From Zingiber officinale (lineage: Eukaryota > Streptophyta > Magnoliopsida > Zingiberales > Zingiberaceae): a DNA stretch of 64,000 nt. Position 1 is the stretch's first letter; each line of letters begins with the position of its first letter. Under the pieces are notes generated by a model that worked only from the letters and a program-made list of their open reading frames with translations, had not been told where the DNA came from and made no database searches. The position numbers were made by a program, and so were the translations under genes. Where the stretch lies: NCBI RefSeq assembly GCF_018446385.1, contig NC_056004.1:25736492-25800491 (forward strand), written 5' to 3'. Positions 45,000-56,520 of the stretch are shown here, piece by piece.

Positions 45000-47900
45000 A
45001 ATTTTGAAGGAGTCAAAGGTGGGGGCAAGCTGTTCGTGGAGAACTCAGCAATTTCTGAAGATGACTTAAGGCAAGGATCTTACTTTGAACAATATGTTGT
45101 ATGTTTCGAAGATTTGAAGGAATTTAGTGTCTGGATCACTGTTAAGCAAGCATGATTTTCACATTATTTTTTAGTCTGACAGAGTTGTATTGTCAAATAA
45201 TGGAATATTTGTAAGAATGACTATATATCTAATGAGTTATTTAAGCTCAATGTAATGTCTATTAGCTTAAGATAAATAAAGATGAAAGTTGTTCCACTTA
45301 TATACTTGAGTCTTCATATTTGTGGCATGGTAGACTAGGACATGTTAACTACGATATGTTGCATAGATCAATAAACATGCATAGTATACTTACGTTTTAC
45401 CTTGACCCAAAATACAAGTGTGAGACTTGTGTTGAAGAGAAAATAACTAGGTCATCCTTTCAACTTGTTGAGAGAAGCAACGAACCACTCGGGCTAATTT
45501 ACACCTACGTGTGCAACCTCAAAGGTACACCAACACATTGTGAGAATAAATACTTCATCACTTTTGTAGATGATAATATAAAATATTGTTATGTATATCT
45601 TCTCAAAAGTAAGGATGAAGCTATAGAGAAATTTGTTCTCTATAAAAATGAGATTGAAAACTAACTTAATAAAAAGATTAAGTTGGTTTGAAGTGACTAA
45701 AGCGGTGAATATGTATCACCATTCGCTCAGTTGTCTGTTGAACATGAGATCAAATATGAAACAACAGCTCCTTATACACCTCAACAAAATGGTGTTGCTG
45801 AGCGAAAGAACCATGCTCTAAAGGAGATGATGAACTCTCTTCTATTAAATTTTGGACTGTTAGAGTTCATGTGGAGGAAAACTATGTTAACAACTACTTA
45901 CCTTTTAAATAAGGTGTCCGGGAAAAAATAGATAAAAGCCCTTATGAGTTGTGGAATGAAAGACAATCATTCTACAAATATTTACGAATGTGGAAGTGTC
46001 TTACCAAAGTTTTAGTGTCTGATCTGAAAAAGATTAAGATAGGAACAAAGAATGTTGATTGTATATTTATTGGATATGCATATAACTGGAGTATGTATCG
46101 ATTTTTTATGTATGAGTCACAAATACCGGATATACACAAAAATTTGATAATAGAATTGAGAAATACCTCATTTTTCGAGCATGCGTTTCCGTATAAGACT
46201 TGAGAGGAAGCTAGCTCCTCAAAACGGACATATGAAATACAAGGTAAAGATGATGATGAGGAACCAATCGAGGTTGAGCTTAGACGGAGTAAAAGAGGTC
46301 GGGTGGAAAAATCCTATGGAATGGATTTTATCACTTTTATGTTGGAAAGTGAACCCCGCAATTACTCAGAAGCAGTAAACTCTTCTGATGGACTTCACTG
46401 GAGAGAGATAATTACATCTGAGATAGAATCTATCTTACAAAATCATACTTGAGAACTTGTGGATCTTCCTCCGAGAAGTAACCCCACTAAGTTGCAAGTG
46501 GATTTTCCAAAAGAAAATAAAGTTAGATGGTATAATTGATAAGTATAAGGTCAAATTTGTAATAAAAGAATACTGACAATGAGAATGCCTTGATTACTTT
46601 AATACATATTCTCTGGTGTCGAGAATAACTTTCATTAGAGTATTGTTAGCTATTGCAGTTCTATGGAATCTGGAGATACATCAAATGGATATAAAGATAG
46701 TCTTTCTAAACAAGGATTTAGAAGAGAAAATCTATATGAAACAACCTGAAGGGTTTTCTATGCCAAGACAGAAAACTAAGATTTGTAGATTGGAGAAGTC
46801 ATTATATAACTTGAAACAAGCATCAAAACAGTGACATGAGAAATTTAATAATGCCATGAAGAAATGTGGATTCAAAATCAATGAGTGTGATAAATGTGTC
46901 TACATGAAAGCCACATAGAATGACTCTGTCATCTTGTGTCTATATGTAAATGACATACTTATCATTGAGAGCAATGATAAGATAATCAAATCTACTAAAG
47001 AAATATTAACATCAAGATTTAACATGAAAAATATGGGCCTAGCTGATGTGATTCTAGAAATCAAAATTCTTATAACAACAAAATGACTTATTTTTAGTTA
47101 ATCTCATTACGTGGATAAAATTCTTGAGAAATTTACCAAGGGTGATCTACATTGGCACAAGCGTCGATAGATATGAGTCAATATCTATCAAAAAATTGAG
47201 GAAAAAGTATCTCTCATATAGAGTACTCTCAAGTGATTGGAAGTCTGATATACTTGATGAGTTGTACATGATCAGACTTGGTTTACGCAGCAAGTAAACT
47301 AAGTAGATATGAGTAATCTGGGTGTTGAACATTAGAAAGGGATAACAAGAGTACTGAGGTACTTGAGGTATACTCATGAATATTGACTGTACTATATGAG
47401 ATATCCTACTATGATCGAAGGATACAACCATGTGAGTTGGATATATATATGATATAAAAGACTTTAAGTCTATGAGTGAGTATGTGTTCACTCTTGGAGG
47501 TGCAACAATTTCCCAAAAATCTTCTAAGTAATCTGTAATAATCATATCCACGATAAAATATGAGTTTGTAGCTCTTGACAAATGTAGTGAAGAGGTTGAA
47601 TGGTTACGACAATTCTTAGAAGATATTCCGAGATGGTCGAAACCTATACCGACAATTTGCATATATTGCGATAGTCAATCAACAATCGATCGGGCACAAA
47701 CTCATTTGTATAATGGTAAGTCTAGACATATATATACATCATAGACATAATACTATTAGACAACTACTCTCAACTAGGAGTTATCATTGTTGACTATGTA
47801 AAGTCAAAGGATAACCTAGCAGATTTGTTAACCAAGGGGTTAAACAGAGAGTTAGTTGCAAGCTCATCGCAAGAGATAGGCTCGATGCCGATAAGAAATG
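45000..47900 (+). pseudogene. Decayed copia element 2 pol
   Basis: Pieces in order: protease-flank/GAG-pre-integrase (45320-45450, WHGRLGH and CETCVEEK), integrase core (45480-45930; FITFVDD, TPQQNGVAERKN), reverse transcriptase (46616-47150; LEIHQMDIK, MKQPEGFSMP) and RNase H (about 47480-47850; EYVFTLGGA, CDSQSTI). Many stops and frameshifts separate them. The reverse transcriptase active site reads YVND (about 46945) where copia elements have YVDD, so a catalytic aspartate codon is lost. No Gag is visible. It is older than the other copia copies here. Confidence 0.85.
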
Positions 47901-48413
47901 TTGGTGCAAAGGAAACCCAACCTATGTAGACTAGAGATCCCAAGAACTAAGTTCAAAGGGGCAACCTGATTGTACCGATAAAATTTCTCACTGTAGGGAA
48001 CGACCCAATAGATCAGTGAAGGATGGAGGTTGAACACACAACTTTTAATGATCTAAGCAAAGTAATAAGGAATACTCTTAAGAGATCACTTATGTGAGAA
48101 AAAAGTAGGGCTGCTTCGAAGAGAATTGGAGACACAATTCTTAGAACTTCTTATAGAACCAGGCGTGTTCATGGCCAAGAAAAAACACACTCATAAAAAC
48201 TGAGTTGTATAAGGGAGAGTCTTCGATGAGATATTTCAATGCTTACATTGACGGAAGAACAGTTCAAAGACATCATGTCTATTGTTAGCTAGTAAACAAA
48301 TAGATCTTTATGAGGCAAGGTTTAAAAGGTAAAACTTATCTATCCTATACTAGACTTAACTGTTGAATGCTATCACATACCCTATCTCCATTCATTGGGG
48401 GGGGGGCAGTTAT
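47901..48413 (+). other. 3' untranslated region of copia element 2 with G-run
   Basis: No gene. It ends in a run of ten G (about 48398-48407) followed by CAGTTAT, which would serve as the polypurine tract before the LTR at 48414. Confidence 0.5.
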
Positions 48414-48454
48414 TGGATATATATGAATGGAGAAGAGGTGGAAGAGGAAAGAAG

Positions 48455-49558
48455 TGTTGGAGAAATCTGGGTACCCTAGGTTTTGATGTTTGGGAAAATA
48501 TTTAAGTTAGGTTTATTGTTGTATTTAATATACATTGTGAGTGTGCAGGATACAGGTACAACAAGGAAAGTCCAAGTGTGATCTTGGCAAAGGAGGAAAG
48601 TCCAAGGATGAGTCTTGGCGGTGTAAGTCCAAGCATGTAGTCTTGGCAACGTAAGTCCAAGTGTGACTTGGCAATGGACGAAGTCCTGGAGGTGCGACCA
48701 CTTGGGCAAAGGAAGACCCGACAACAATGACAAGGCCGATGGAACCTCTAGAAGGCAAGACGTGAAGGATGAGGAGACATCTGAGGGACGCAAGGCTAAT
48801 GGAGGAGGCTAGAAGGCTAGGTCTAGGTTGGTCGGGCGAGGATGAGTACTAAGTGAATGTTCTCGAGGGTAAAATCCTAGAATTAAGGTTTTACTGTAGC
48901 GTTACTGTAGAAGTATTGTAGCAGTACTGTAGCAGTCGACTGGTGGTTTCATCAGTCGACTCGTGTAGTCGACTAGGCAGTCGACTGGGAGTGAACAGAA
49001 TACTTCTGTTCGCTCGGCCAGTGTGGAGCAGTCGACTGGTACTTTTACCAGTCGATTGGTATCGAGCCTTTGGGATGTAACGGTCGAATTTCCACAAGAG
49101 GGCAGTCGACTAATGATTTTCGTAGTCGACTGGTAGGCAAGATTTTCCAACCCATGGCCTATATAACCAAGCCTTGGGAGCTTGGTTGAGGTTGACAAAA
49201 TAGAAGTGGTTAACCTCTATTAGTAGTTTACCTGTGCCCTAGCGTTTCAAGTGTTCTTGTGAGAGTTGTGGTGAGGTTTCTCCACCCACAAGGAGCTACG
49301 TGAGCTAGCCGGATTTTACCGGGGAGTCATCCACCGACGGATCGAGATCGTTCACCTTACGAACAACCGTGGAGTAGGAGCCCTGATCTCCGAACCATGT
49401 TAAATGATCGTGTAGGTTGGTTTACATTTATTGTCTTGTATTTAGATTAGCTTTCTACTTGTTTGTTTGTATTTCCGCTGCACACTAATCATTGTAGGAA
49501 GCGACGTTTTGGGTGAGACGCTATTCACCCCCCTCTAGCGGACGTCAAGTTCCCAACA
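48455..49558 (+). mobile_element. Solo LTR of copia-like family X, plus orientation
   Basis: Inserted in the family Z LTR with perfect AGAAG target duplications (48450-48454 and 49559-49563). Starts TGTTGGAGAAATC, ends CAAGTTCCCAACA. Repeats of AGTCCAAGTGTGACTTGG type (48550-48680), then a CAGTCGACTGGT / ACCAGTCGACTG array (48930-49130), then TATATAA (49160-49166). Same family as 25259-26970, with a different palindrome in its array. Confidence 0.92.
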
Positions 49559-49744
49559 AGAAGCTCCATTGTGAATGAGACTTTAGTTCCATATTGAAAG
49601 TTTCAAGGAATATTGGTTGGCTATATTGATTCACATGAATTCATGATGTGAGCAAATGTATGGGGAGAGGCTCTCTATCACACTTGGGTGTGCAGGGGGG
49701 TTACAAATTGGCTTGGATTGCACTAAACTAAGTTGACTCGTATG

Positions 49745-50819
49745 TGTTGGAACCCCAAGATTGTTTTGGTGTGATCAACAAGTTAAGTTAGGTCCTGTGT
49801 TATTTTTAACCTTATGTCTAAGTGTGCAGGAGCTTAGGAGCACAGGTACTCGAGCGGAAGATGCGGCTAGCGAGAAGGACAGCACAGGGAGGGAGTCGAC
49901 GGGCTCGGTGCGTCCGAGGGACGAGGTGCTGCGGAAGAGTACCCTGGTGGACGAGAAGGAAGCATGCGCTGGTTCCAAGGGATGAGAAGCCGGAGTGGAA
50001 GATTGCTCGGGGAGCAAGAGACGCAGCTAGTGAGAAGGTCGGCACGGGAGAGAGCCGACGGGCTCGGTGTGACTGAGGGACGAAGACTGCGGATGAGTAC
50101 GTTGGCGGACGAGAAGGAATCATGCGACGATTCGGAGGGACGAGGAGCCGGAGCGGAAGCCTGCTCGAGAAGACTAGAACTTGGGTTCGGGTGAGCATTT
50201 TTCCAGATGGCCAAGATCACCCAAGCAAGCATATCTGGAGTTGAAGACTCGGACCGAGGTGACCAGAGCCAGAGCAGAGGACCTATACCAAAAAAGTCAA
50301 CCAGAGTTGACTTTTGGGTTCGGGGCGCCCGGAGCTGACCGTGGCGCCCGGAACGTACCGAGGCACCCGGACCTTGAAGTTTGACCAGAATGAGTCTTTC
50401 GCTATCTGGACGTTGGTGGATAAAGTTTTATCCCCCTCAGGGAGCCCGGAACCCTTCGGGGCGCCCCGACCAAAGCTATAAATATAGCCTTGGTCCCGAA
50501 GCTTTTGAACGAACTCCAAGTAATCATTTTCAACGCTTGTGCGCTTTAGAGTTGTAGTTGAGCTTCTGTTTCTGCGCATCAACGTTGTAAGAGGCTTCTC
50601 CGCCTAAAGGAGTATTCTAGTGCTTTCAACTTCCTTGGATTAACAACCACATCGGTTGTAACCAAGTAAATATCTTGTGCCTCGTTCTTTATGTTTTTAA
50701 TTTACTGCTTTGCGTTATTTATGCAAGTGTTAGCTTAAAGAGTTCGAGGAAGGGTTGTTTGTTTTTATTTTACAGGGCTATCCAACAACCCCCTCCTAGC
50801 CGGCCGCAACGGTCCTACA
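49745..50819 (+). repeat. 5' LTR of copia element C
   Basis: Starts TGTTGGAACCCC, ends CGGTCCTACA. Contains GGGCGCCCGGA-type palindromic repeats (50318-50475) directly before TATAAATA at 50477-50484. The overlapping open frames at 49761-50384 on both strands are products of GC-rich LTR sequence, not genes. Confidence 0.92.
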
Positions 50820-50821
50820 AG

Positions 50822-50834
50822 TGGTATCAGAGCC
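50822..50834 (+). promoter_or_regulatory. Primer-binding site, copia element C (tRNA-iMet)
   Basis: TGGTATCAGAGCC, two bases after the LTR. Confidence 0.9.
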
Positions 50835-50880
50835 GAGACGCCTCAGAAGGACTAACCGCCGATTGAAGCAACAAATCGAT

Positions 50881-51487
50881 GGCCGGAACTAACGTCTACC
50901 CACCTGCATTCGAGGGGGAGTTTGCTGTTTGGAAACAAAAATTTGAGGTATACCTTAACTCAGATTTTGGTATTTCTTTAATAATGAAATTTGGTTATGA
51001 AGAACCGAAGAACGCGTACGGAGAAGAAATCGATAAACGTCTCTGGACCCACAAGCAACGTAACGAGTATATGGCAAACGCTCGGGCAGAATTTCATCTT
51101 CTAACCGTAATACTATAGGAAGATCTCGACAGAGTCAAAGAATACAAAAGCGGAAAAGAACTTTGGGAAAAGTTCTTGAAGATTCATGAAGAATCAGAAG
51201 AAGTCGAAACTGAGACCAAGGAAATTGTCGAAACAGCAATCATAGCGGGAGACCCACCTAAAGATGAAGAAAGCTCATCCGAGATGAGCATCGAGAAAGG
51301 GGGAGAGTCTTCAGAAGAAAACAACAATTCAACAAGGGGAGAATCAACAGCTGACAAAGTAAGTCAGGTATGGTCTCCACTTTCTAAACAATTAGTTAAA
51401 TCAATCGAAATGTCGCTGAAAAAATTTTGCGAATTAAAAATTGAAACATTGAAAGAGTTTCGGATTAGAAAATCTTCTATCGAATAA
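50881..51487 (+). pseudogene. Gag of copia element C, degenerate
   Basis: ATG 50881 (Met-Ala-Gly-Thr-Asn) opens a UBN2-type Gag (WKQKFEVYL, then KEYKSGKELWEKF), broken by TAG at 51116-51118. The same frame continues with an acidic Glu/Ser-rich segment to a stop at 51485-51487. Beyond this, the 33-nt repeat keeps coding potential in a shifted frame up to about 51740. Zinc knuckle, protease and all of pol are missing. Confidence 0.75.
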
Positions 51488-51735
51488 ATTTTGCAAATTA
51501 CGAAATATTTTTTCAAATGAATTTTACAAATTAGAGATATTATCGAAAGAGTTTTTCGAATTAGAAAATCCATTATCAACAGATTTTTGCAAATTAAAAT
51601 TTATATTGTCAAAATATTTTTGCAAATTACAAAATATTTTGTCGAACGAATTTTGCAAATTAGAAATGTTGTCGAAAAACTTCATCAAGTTAGAACTTAT
51701 ATTATCAAAATATTTTTGTGAATTAGAAATTCAAA
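51418..51735 (+). repeat. 33-nt coding repeat in Gag C-terminus (about 9 copies)
   Basis: Degenerate units of about 33 nt, roughly TTTTGCAAATTAGAAAT..TTGTCGAAA, encode FCKLE-x-x-LSK-x-type 11-residue repeats. One internal stop and at least one frameshift interrupt them. The pattern suggests an extended helical repeat. Confidence 0.75.
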
Positions 51736-51739
51736 ATAT

Positions 51740-52439
51740 AACAAAAAATATTAAGTTAAAAGAAATAGCTTGTCGATTAAAGAATCTCGACAAAGTAATA
51801 ATAGAAATTAACATGATACAATTTTTTGCATGTTTAATATTAGTCGCTTTAAATATGAAAAAGTGTGATTTGAGAAATTATAATAAATTAAAATAGAAAT
51901 TTAAAACTTTCTGATAAAAATATTAAAATAAAATAATAATAATAATAAATGCTTAGAAAGTTTTTTTTATTCTTTTCTAAATGTTCTCAAAATTTTTTTA
52001 AAAATTTCCTTGCATAAAATTTTCGGCTTAGAAAGCTCTTAATTCTTGATGACAAAAACTTAGAAATTTTTTCAAAAAGTTATGTTTGATTTAGAAATTT
52101 TCCTTGACTTAGAAAAATTTTCCAAAAAATCATTGAAATAGATTTTTATAATTTTTCTAAGTGTCAACCCTTAGATTTTTCTAGCAATCCCAATTTTTTA
52201 TGTGATCAAAGGGGGAGAAGAAAAAGTATAAGTCTAGGGGAGGTAAAAATTGAAAATTAAAAATTTTAAAAATTTAATTTTTCTATCTTGTTGAATGTTA
52301 TTGCAATTGAAAATTAAATTTTTTTTGAAATTTAATTTTTCTATCTTTTTGCACTTAAATTGCAAATTAAGTTAGTTTTATTTTATGTCTATTTTGACCC
52401 TAGCTTAACTTAGGTTGCTCACATTAAAAAGGGGGAGAT
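51740..52439 (+). other. AT-rich non-coding tail of copia element C
   Basis: Poly-A/T-rich sequence with repeated GAAAATTAAATTTTT motifs and no gene, ending in the polypurine tract. Confidence 0.6.
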
Positions 52440-52504
52440 TGTTAGAACCCCAAAGTTATTTTGGTGTGATCAACAAGTTAAGTTAGGTCCTGTGTTATTT
52501 TTAA
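52440..52504 (+). repeat. 3' LTR of copia element C, first part
   Basis: TGTTAGAACCCC start, matching the 5' LTR, up to the TAA (52502-52504) that is the CACTA target duplication. Confidence 0.92.
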
Positions 52505-52524
52505 CACTACAAGAAAAAAGCTAA

Positions 52525-52785
52525 TAGACAACGCTTTTAAAGCGTTGTCTTTGTGCCTGAAAAAGCGTTGTTAAAGGCACTGTTGTTAAAAGTCTGCTCA
52601 ACGACAACGCTTTTAAAGCGTTGTCGTTTGTAGCAAAGACAACACTTTTACAACGCTTTAAAAGCGTTGTGTATTTTTTGCAAAAACATCATTATTACAA
52701 CGCTTTAAAAGCGTTGTTGTTTTTGGCAAAGACAACACTTATGCAACGCTTTAAAAGCGTTGTCTTTTTGGAAAAAAAATTTAAA
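52525..52785. repeat. Left subterminal palindrome array of CACTA
   Basis: Repeated ACAACGCTTTAAAAGCGTTGT units, about five, each an inverted repeat around a TTTAAA core, with single half-units between. Probable transposase-binding region by analogy with EnSpm/Spm. Confidence 0.85.
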
Positions 52786-53243
52786 AAAATCTATTTACAA
52801 AATCATTTTTTTATATTTACAAAACTATTAATTTTCTTTTACCATGTCCAAATTCGAATTTGACATATAAAATAACATTAATTAGCTCAGCTAATGATTT
52901 CAAACTAGTACCAAACAATAGAATTCAACTACAAAGTATTAGTATTTACAGGAGAATTCAACTATACACAAAGACTGAATATTTCTGTTTCAAAGTAGAT
53001 AGTAACATTCAAATTTAAAACAAAAAAAGCACAAAATAACTAGCTGGCCTCGAAGACAACGATCTGCATGCTTACTTCTACTAGATATATTGATCAAAAT
53101 GGATTGACGACTTCACCCTGGTTGCCCAATCCATTACAGGTCTTGTGTTCTTCCCTGAAAATGCAGAGATAAATCAAACAGATCCATTGGTTTTCAATAA
53201 AAAAAATGGTAAGACTACTTCAATAAATAAATAATAATTGTAC

Positions 53244-53508
53244 CATGAAGATGAGATTCAAGTGTTCCATTGGGCACAAAATCATACACCAGCAGCCTTT
53301 GATCGTATGATATGCAATACCCTACAAGAGAAACCAAATGGCGATGGTGCACACGGCTGATAATCTCCACTTCAGATTTGAACTCATGGTCACCTTGCCT
53401 ACTTTCAATTTTTAATTGCTTCACGGCCACTTCTCTTCCATCAGGTAAGCACCCTTTGTAAACAGAACCAAATCCACCCTCTCCTAATATATTTTGAGGT
53501 GAGAAACA
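53244..53508 (-). pseudogene. Captured PERK-type receptor kinase exon
   Basis: About 88 codons on the minus strand, starting [19 protein letters not shown] (Gly-loop), VAVKQL (ATP-binding Lys), [20 protein letters not shown] (alpha-C Glu) and [18 protein letters not shown]. It ends exactly at a GT donor (53243-53242), the exon boundary used in PERK genes. This is close to plant proline-rich extensin-like receptor kinases. The catalytic loop and everything downstream are missing, and so are the extracellular and membrane parts. The reading frame itself has no stop. Confidence 0.85.
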
Positions 53509-54439
53509 CCTATACATGTGCTACTTTGTTTCCACCATGGAAATATAGCAAAAAGAATAGTATAATTGGAGATGCTAGGGAAACCACTGTGAGATGTAAA
53601 TACATAATTAGAGATGCAGTGCAAAAAGAACAGCATATATTTCATTTGAGTTCTTACACATGAACTAAAGTCAAAATCAGCATATGTTCTGATTTCTTTG
53701 GTTTGCAGAACTTGTAGCTTTATCAAACACAATTTGACTTGAAATTTTCCAGTAGCAAATGTAGTTTTCCGATGTACTAAACTATTCATATAAAATATGG
53801 CTTTGATTCTAGAGTGCAAAGAAAGGATTTAAAAATTCAACATGTCAATATGAAGGTAGCAAAAAATCATTTTTGAACCAGTAAACATGGTATTTTCTAC
53901 AAAATATTACCATGTTTACTGCTACAGCCAATAGTTAGATATGGTTGGTAAGATTTTGACTCTGTATCATAGCCATCCAAAATATAAAAGCAGTGTCGTT
54001 AATTTTCATCATGATTATGGTATTGTCTATGGTTAATAAGTAAAGTTATGAATGTAGTACTAATATTGGATTCGTATTTGATTGAAAACCATTTCTTATC
54101 CAACCCACTATCTCCTTTTCCATCAAATCACTAGAAGGAAGCTAATTAACATGCAATTCGGGCCGCAGCCTTGAACAAATTGAAAATCTTAATTATTACT
54201 TGAAACTCATGATTCTTTTGCACAAAACAACGTCCATATGCTTGATAAGATGTCGTTCTTCCTTCTTTACACATCAGTATAGCAACCATTTTTGAACCAG
54301 TAAACATGGTATTTTTGAACCAGTAAACATGTTAACCGTAGTAAATCATGTGAAATATGATATTATTACCACCTATATACTATCAAATACTCACAACCTT
54401 TAGAATTGCCATAGTAGCCCTTTTCAATCTTCAGAATAT
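53509..54439. other. CACTA internal filler sequence
   Basis: No gene identified. GAACCAGTAAACATGG occurs near 53875, 54295 and 54318, once within a hairpin (53887-53931). Confidence 0.4.
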
Positions 54440-55950
54440 AAGGTCACCAATGGCGGAAATGACTTGTGCCAATCCTAAGCCATCAGCGGATGCGTGGTTG
54501 AACCTTACACCAATGAGGAACCCACCACATGTGAACTTAGTAACCTGTTGTTTTAATGCAAGCACCAAAGTTACTTAGGAGCAGATAACCGCAGCATTGC
54601 AACATCCAATTGATCCTATTATTCTCTATGATGACGCAGAAGTCATGCTTAAAGCTAAGAGAGCTAGTTACACAAATGGTAATCTCCATGATTGAGGCAT
54701 AAATAAATTAATGTAAGCATGGTTTGATTTCTTTTCTAGCATCAATGTGGATTCTTGTTGAAGAAGATAAGCATAAATTGGAGACAAGAACAAGACATGA
54801 GTTTCAACTACTCGAGCCTGCAATGTTAGTTGGAAATACTCTAGCTCTTGTTCTGGCAAAGAGAATGTCTGAATTTGAATGCAGAAACTAAGTTGATTTA
54901 GAGCTAATGTTATTTTTTTCTCTTTTCTAAAAACAAAATTCCAAAATAGGATATATTTATGAGTAAATCTTGATGATAAATTAGAGAAGTTGGATGATTT
55001 GGATAATCTCTCAATTAAGACTACAAGGTTGAACTTAGATGGTTCGTTCAACAGAACTAATGGTTCGTTGAGGAAGAAAAGAACAAGCTAGTCATCAAAC
55101 CAGCTGGGTTCCACTGCTCTTGTCATTTCTTCAAAAACCTTACTGCTGCAGTTTCAATGTTCAAGCGGTGGATAACCACTATTTCAGTAGATTATCATTA
55201 AGGATAAACAATGTAACTTAGATTGAAATTTAGGATGGGTTATGAACTTTGACCCGATCGAAGTCCTTCTTGCTTCCAGATCTAGAACTAAAGATCCAGG
55301 GGTTTGAATCTTTCTAGCAACAGATCGATTTGAGAAGCAAACTAGTAATAGATCTGGAGCATTCTAGTGAATCAAACAAAGATTTCAGGTTATTCAATTT
55401 CTATTCCGCTTGATCTAGCAAGAATGAAGTAGCGGGTTTGTACAGTCCTAAATTGCGTTGGCTCTCTGTTTTTTTTTTTTTCATTTCTAAATACAGTAAA
55501 ATTGCTTACCTGAATCATCATCAAGGTATTGGCAGGACTGGTCTCGAGTTCGGTGTAGGGTAGGATGTCGTTCTACTCGAGCATTATGGGGCGCTCCAGA
55601 TAGTTGACGTCGGCGAGGCTGCAGTTGGCGAAGGCGGCCACGAACCAGACGCCCTCCCCGGTGCACTCGATCCGGGGCTCGCAGCCTTCCATTTGCACGA
55701 TCCGGCCGGCGATCGGGTAGTACGGGACCAGGGCCCGGGCTAGCGCCTCGCAGATGACCTCGGCGGGGTTCTGGCCGTGCTTGTAAATGTGGAGGGAGTC
55801 GACGAGGCGGCGGTGGGTCGGGTATCGTCTGATCCAGTCGAGCGTCAACGATCCCGGAGGCGTCATCTCCGCCGGCCGGACGTAGCCCTCAGAAGTCTTC
55901 GTGACGGTGAAGGTCATGTGCTCCGCCGCGGGCTCTCCGACCTCAGCCAT
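54440..55950 (-). pseudogene. Captured BAHD acyltransferase, exon 1 plus start of exon 2
   Basis: Exon 1 (55950-55510, 147 codons) starts Met-Ala-Glu-Val and carries the BAHD N-terminal half: VRPAEMTPPGSLTLDWIRRY, LARALVPYYPIAGRI and GEGVWFVAAFANCSLADV. A stop (TAG 55575-55573) breaks it. The intron (55509-54545) is GTAAGC...AACAG, phase 0, at the position usual for benzoyl/acyl-CoA alcohol transferases. Exon 2 (54544 to about 54440) carries VTKFTCGGF and the catalytic HASAD (HxxxD, His at about 54496-54494). The match ends there; the DFGWG motif and the C-terminal domain are missing. Intact BAHD enzymes transfer acyl groups from acyl-CoA to alcohols or amines in the cytosol. Exon 1 is GC-rich, unlike the flanking CACTA sequence. 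Confidence 0.85.
54573..54910 (+). other. Possible third captured fragment (unidentified)
   Basis: Within the BAHD intron, the plus strand has an open stretch (ALQHPIDPIILYDDAEVML type) ending near a GT at 54679 and a TTTTCTAG at about 54739 that could be an acceptor. No family recognised. It may be noise. Confidence 0.2.
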
Positions 55951-56284
55951 CCCCGCGACCGTGATGGAGAAAGCCCCCTCACAACCTCCTCCCTTAGCAC
56001 CGAGAAGAATCCTTGCTTCTTCTCCCCGCGACCGTGACTAGGGCATTTGCGTGAAGGAATTCAGAGGAGAGGAGGTTCGCGGAGAGGAGTTCGCCGGAGA
56101 GGGGTTTGCTGGAGAGGACGTGAGAGGAGGAGTTGGAAGGAGAGGGCATGAGAGGGGTTTGGGAAGATAGGCGTGAGATGAGGAGTTGTGAGAGTGGTTC
56201 GGGAAGATAAGGAGGAGTTGTGAGAGTAAAACCTAAGGGTACTTGATCCAACGGTTTGTATTATCCCAGATTTAGATGAGGGTT
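55951..56284 (-). other. 5' flank of the captured BAHD gene inside CACTA
   Basis: GC-moderate sequence with a GAGAGGAG-rich purine stretch (56060-56200 on the plus strand). It may include captured promoter or 5' untranslated sequence. No gene. Confidence 0.35.
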
Positions 56285-56520
56285 TAACAATACACAACGC
56301 TTTTTAAAAATCGTTGTCGTAGACGCTAAAAAAATACTAATAGACAACGCTTTTTAAAAAGCGTTGTGTTTGACCCATAAAAATCACTAATAGACAACGG
56401 TTTTTAAAAAAGCGTTGTCTATTAGTAAGAAAATAAAGAAATAGACAACGCTTTTTCACTAAAAGCGTTGTTAAAAAGAAAAAGACAACGCTTTTTGAAA
56501 AAAGCGTTGTCTTTTAAGTG
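56285..56520. repeat. Right subterminal palindrome array of CACTA
   Basis: Five units of GACAACGCTTTTTAAAAAGCG type, each an inverted repeat, ending near the right terminus. Units here have longer T/A cores than on the left. Confidence 0.85.

Noticed and set aside
47147-47662. A 171-codon minus-strand open frame
   Set aside because: It is antisense to the decayed copia RNase H region and lacks domain features.
49761-50384. Overlapping open frames of 67-126 codons on both strands of the copia C LTR
   Set aside because: They recur in the 3' LTR and on both strands, as expected for GC-rich non-coding LTR sequence.
54357-54578. A plus-strand 73-codon open frame inside the CACTA
   Set aside because: The minus strand here encodes the BAHD exon 2 piece with the HxxxD motif, which explains the open frame.
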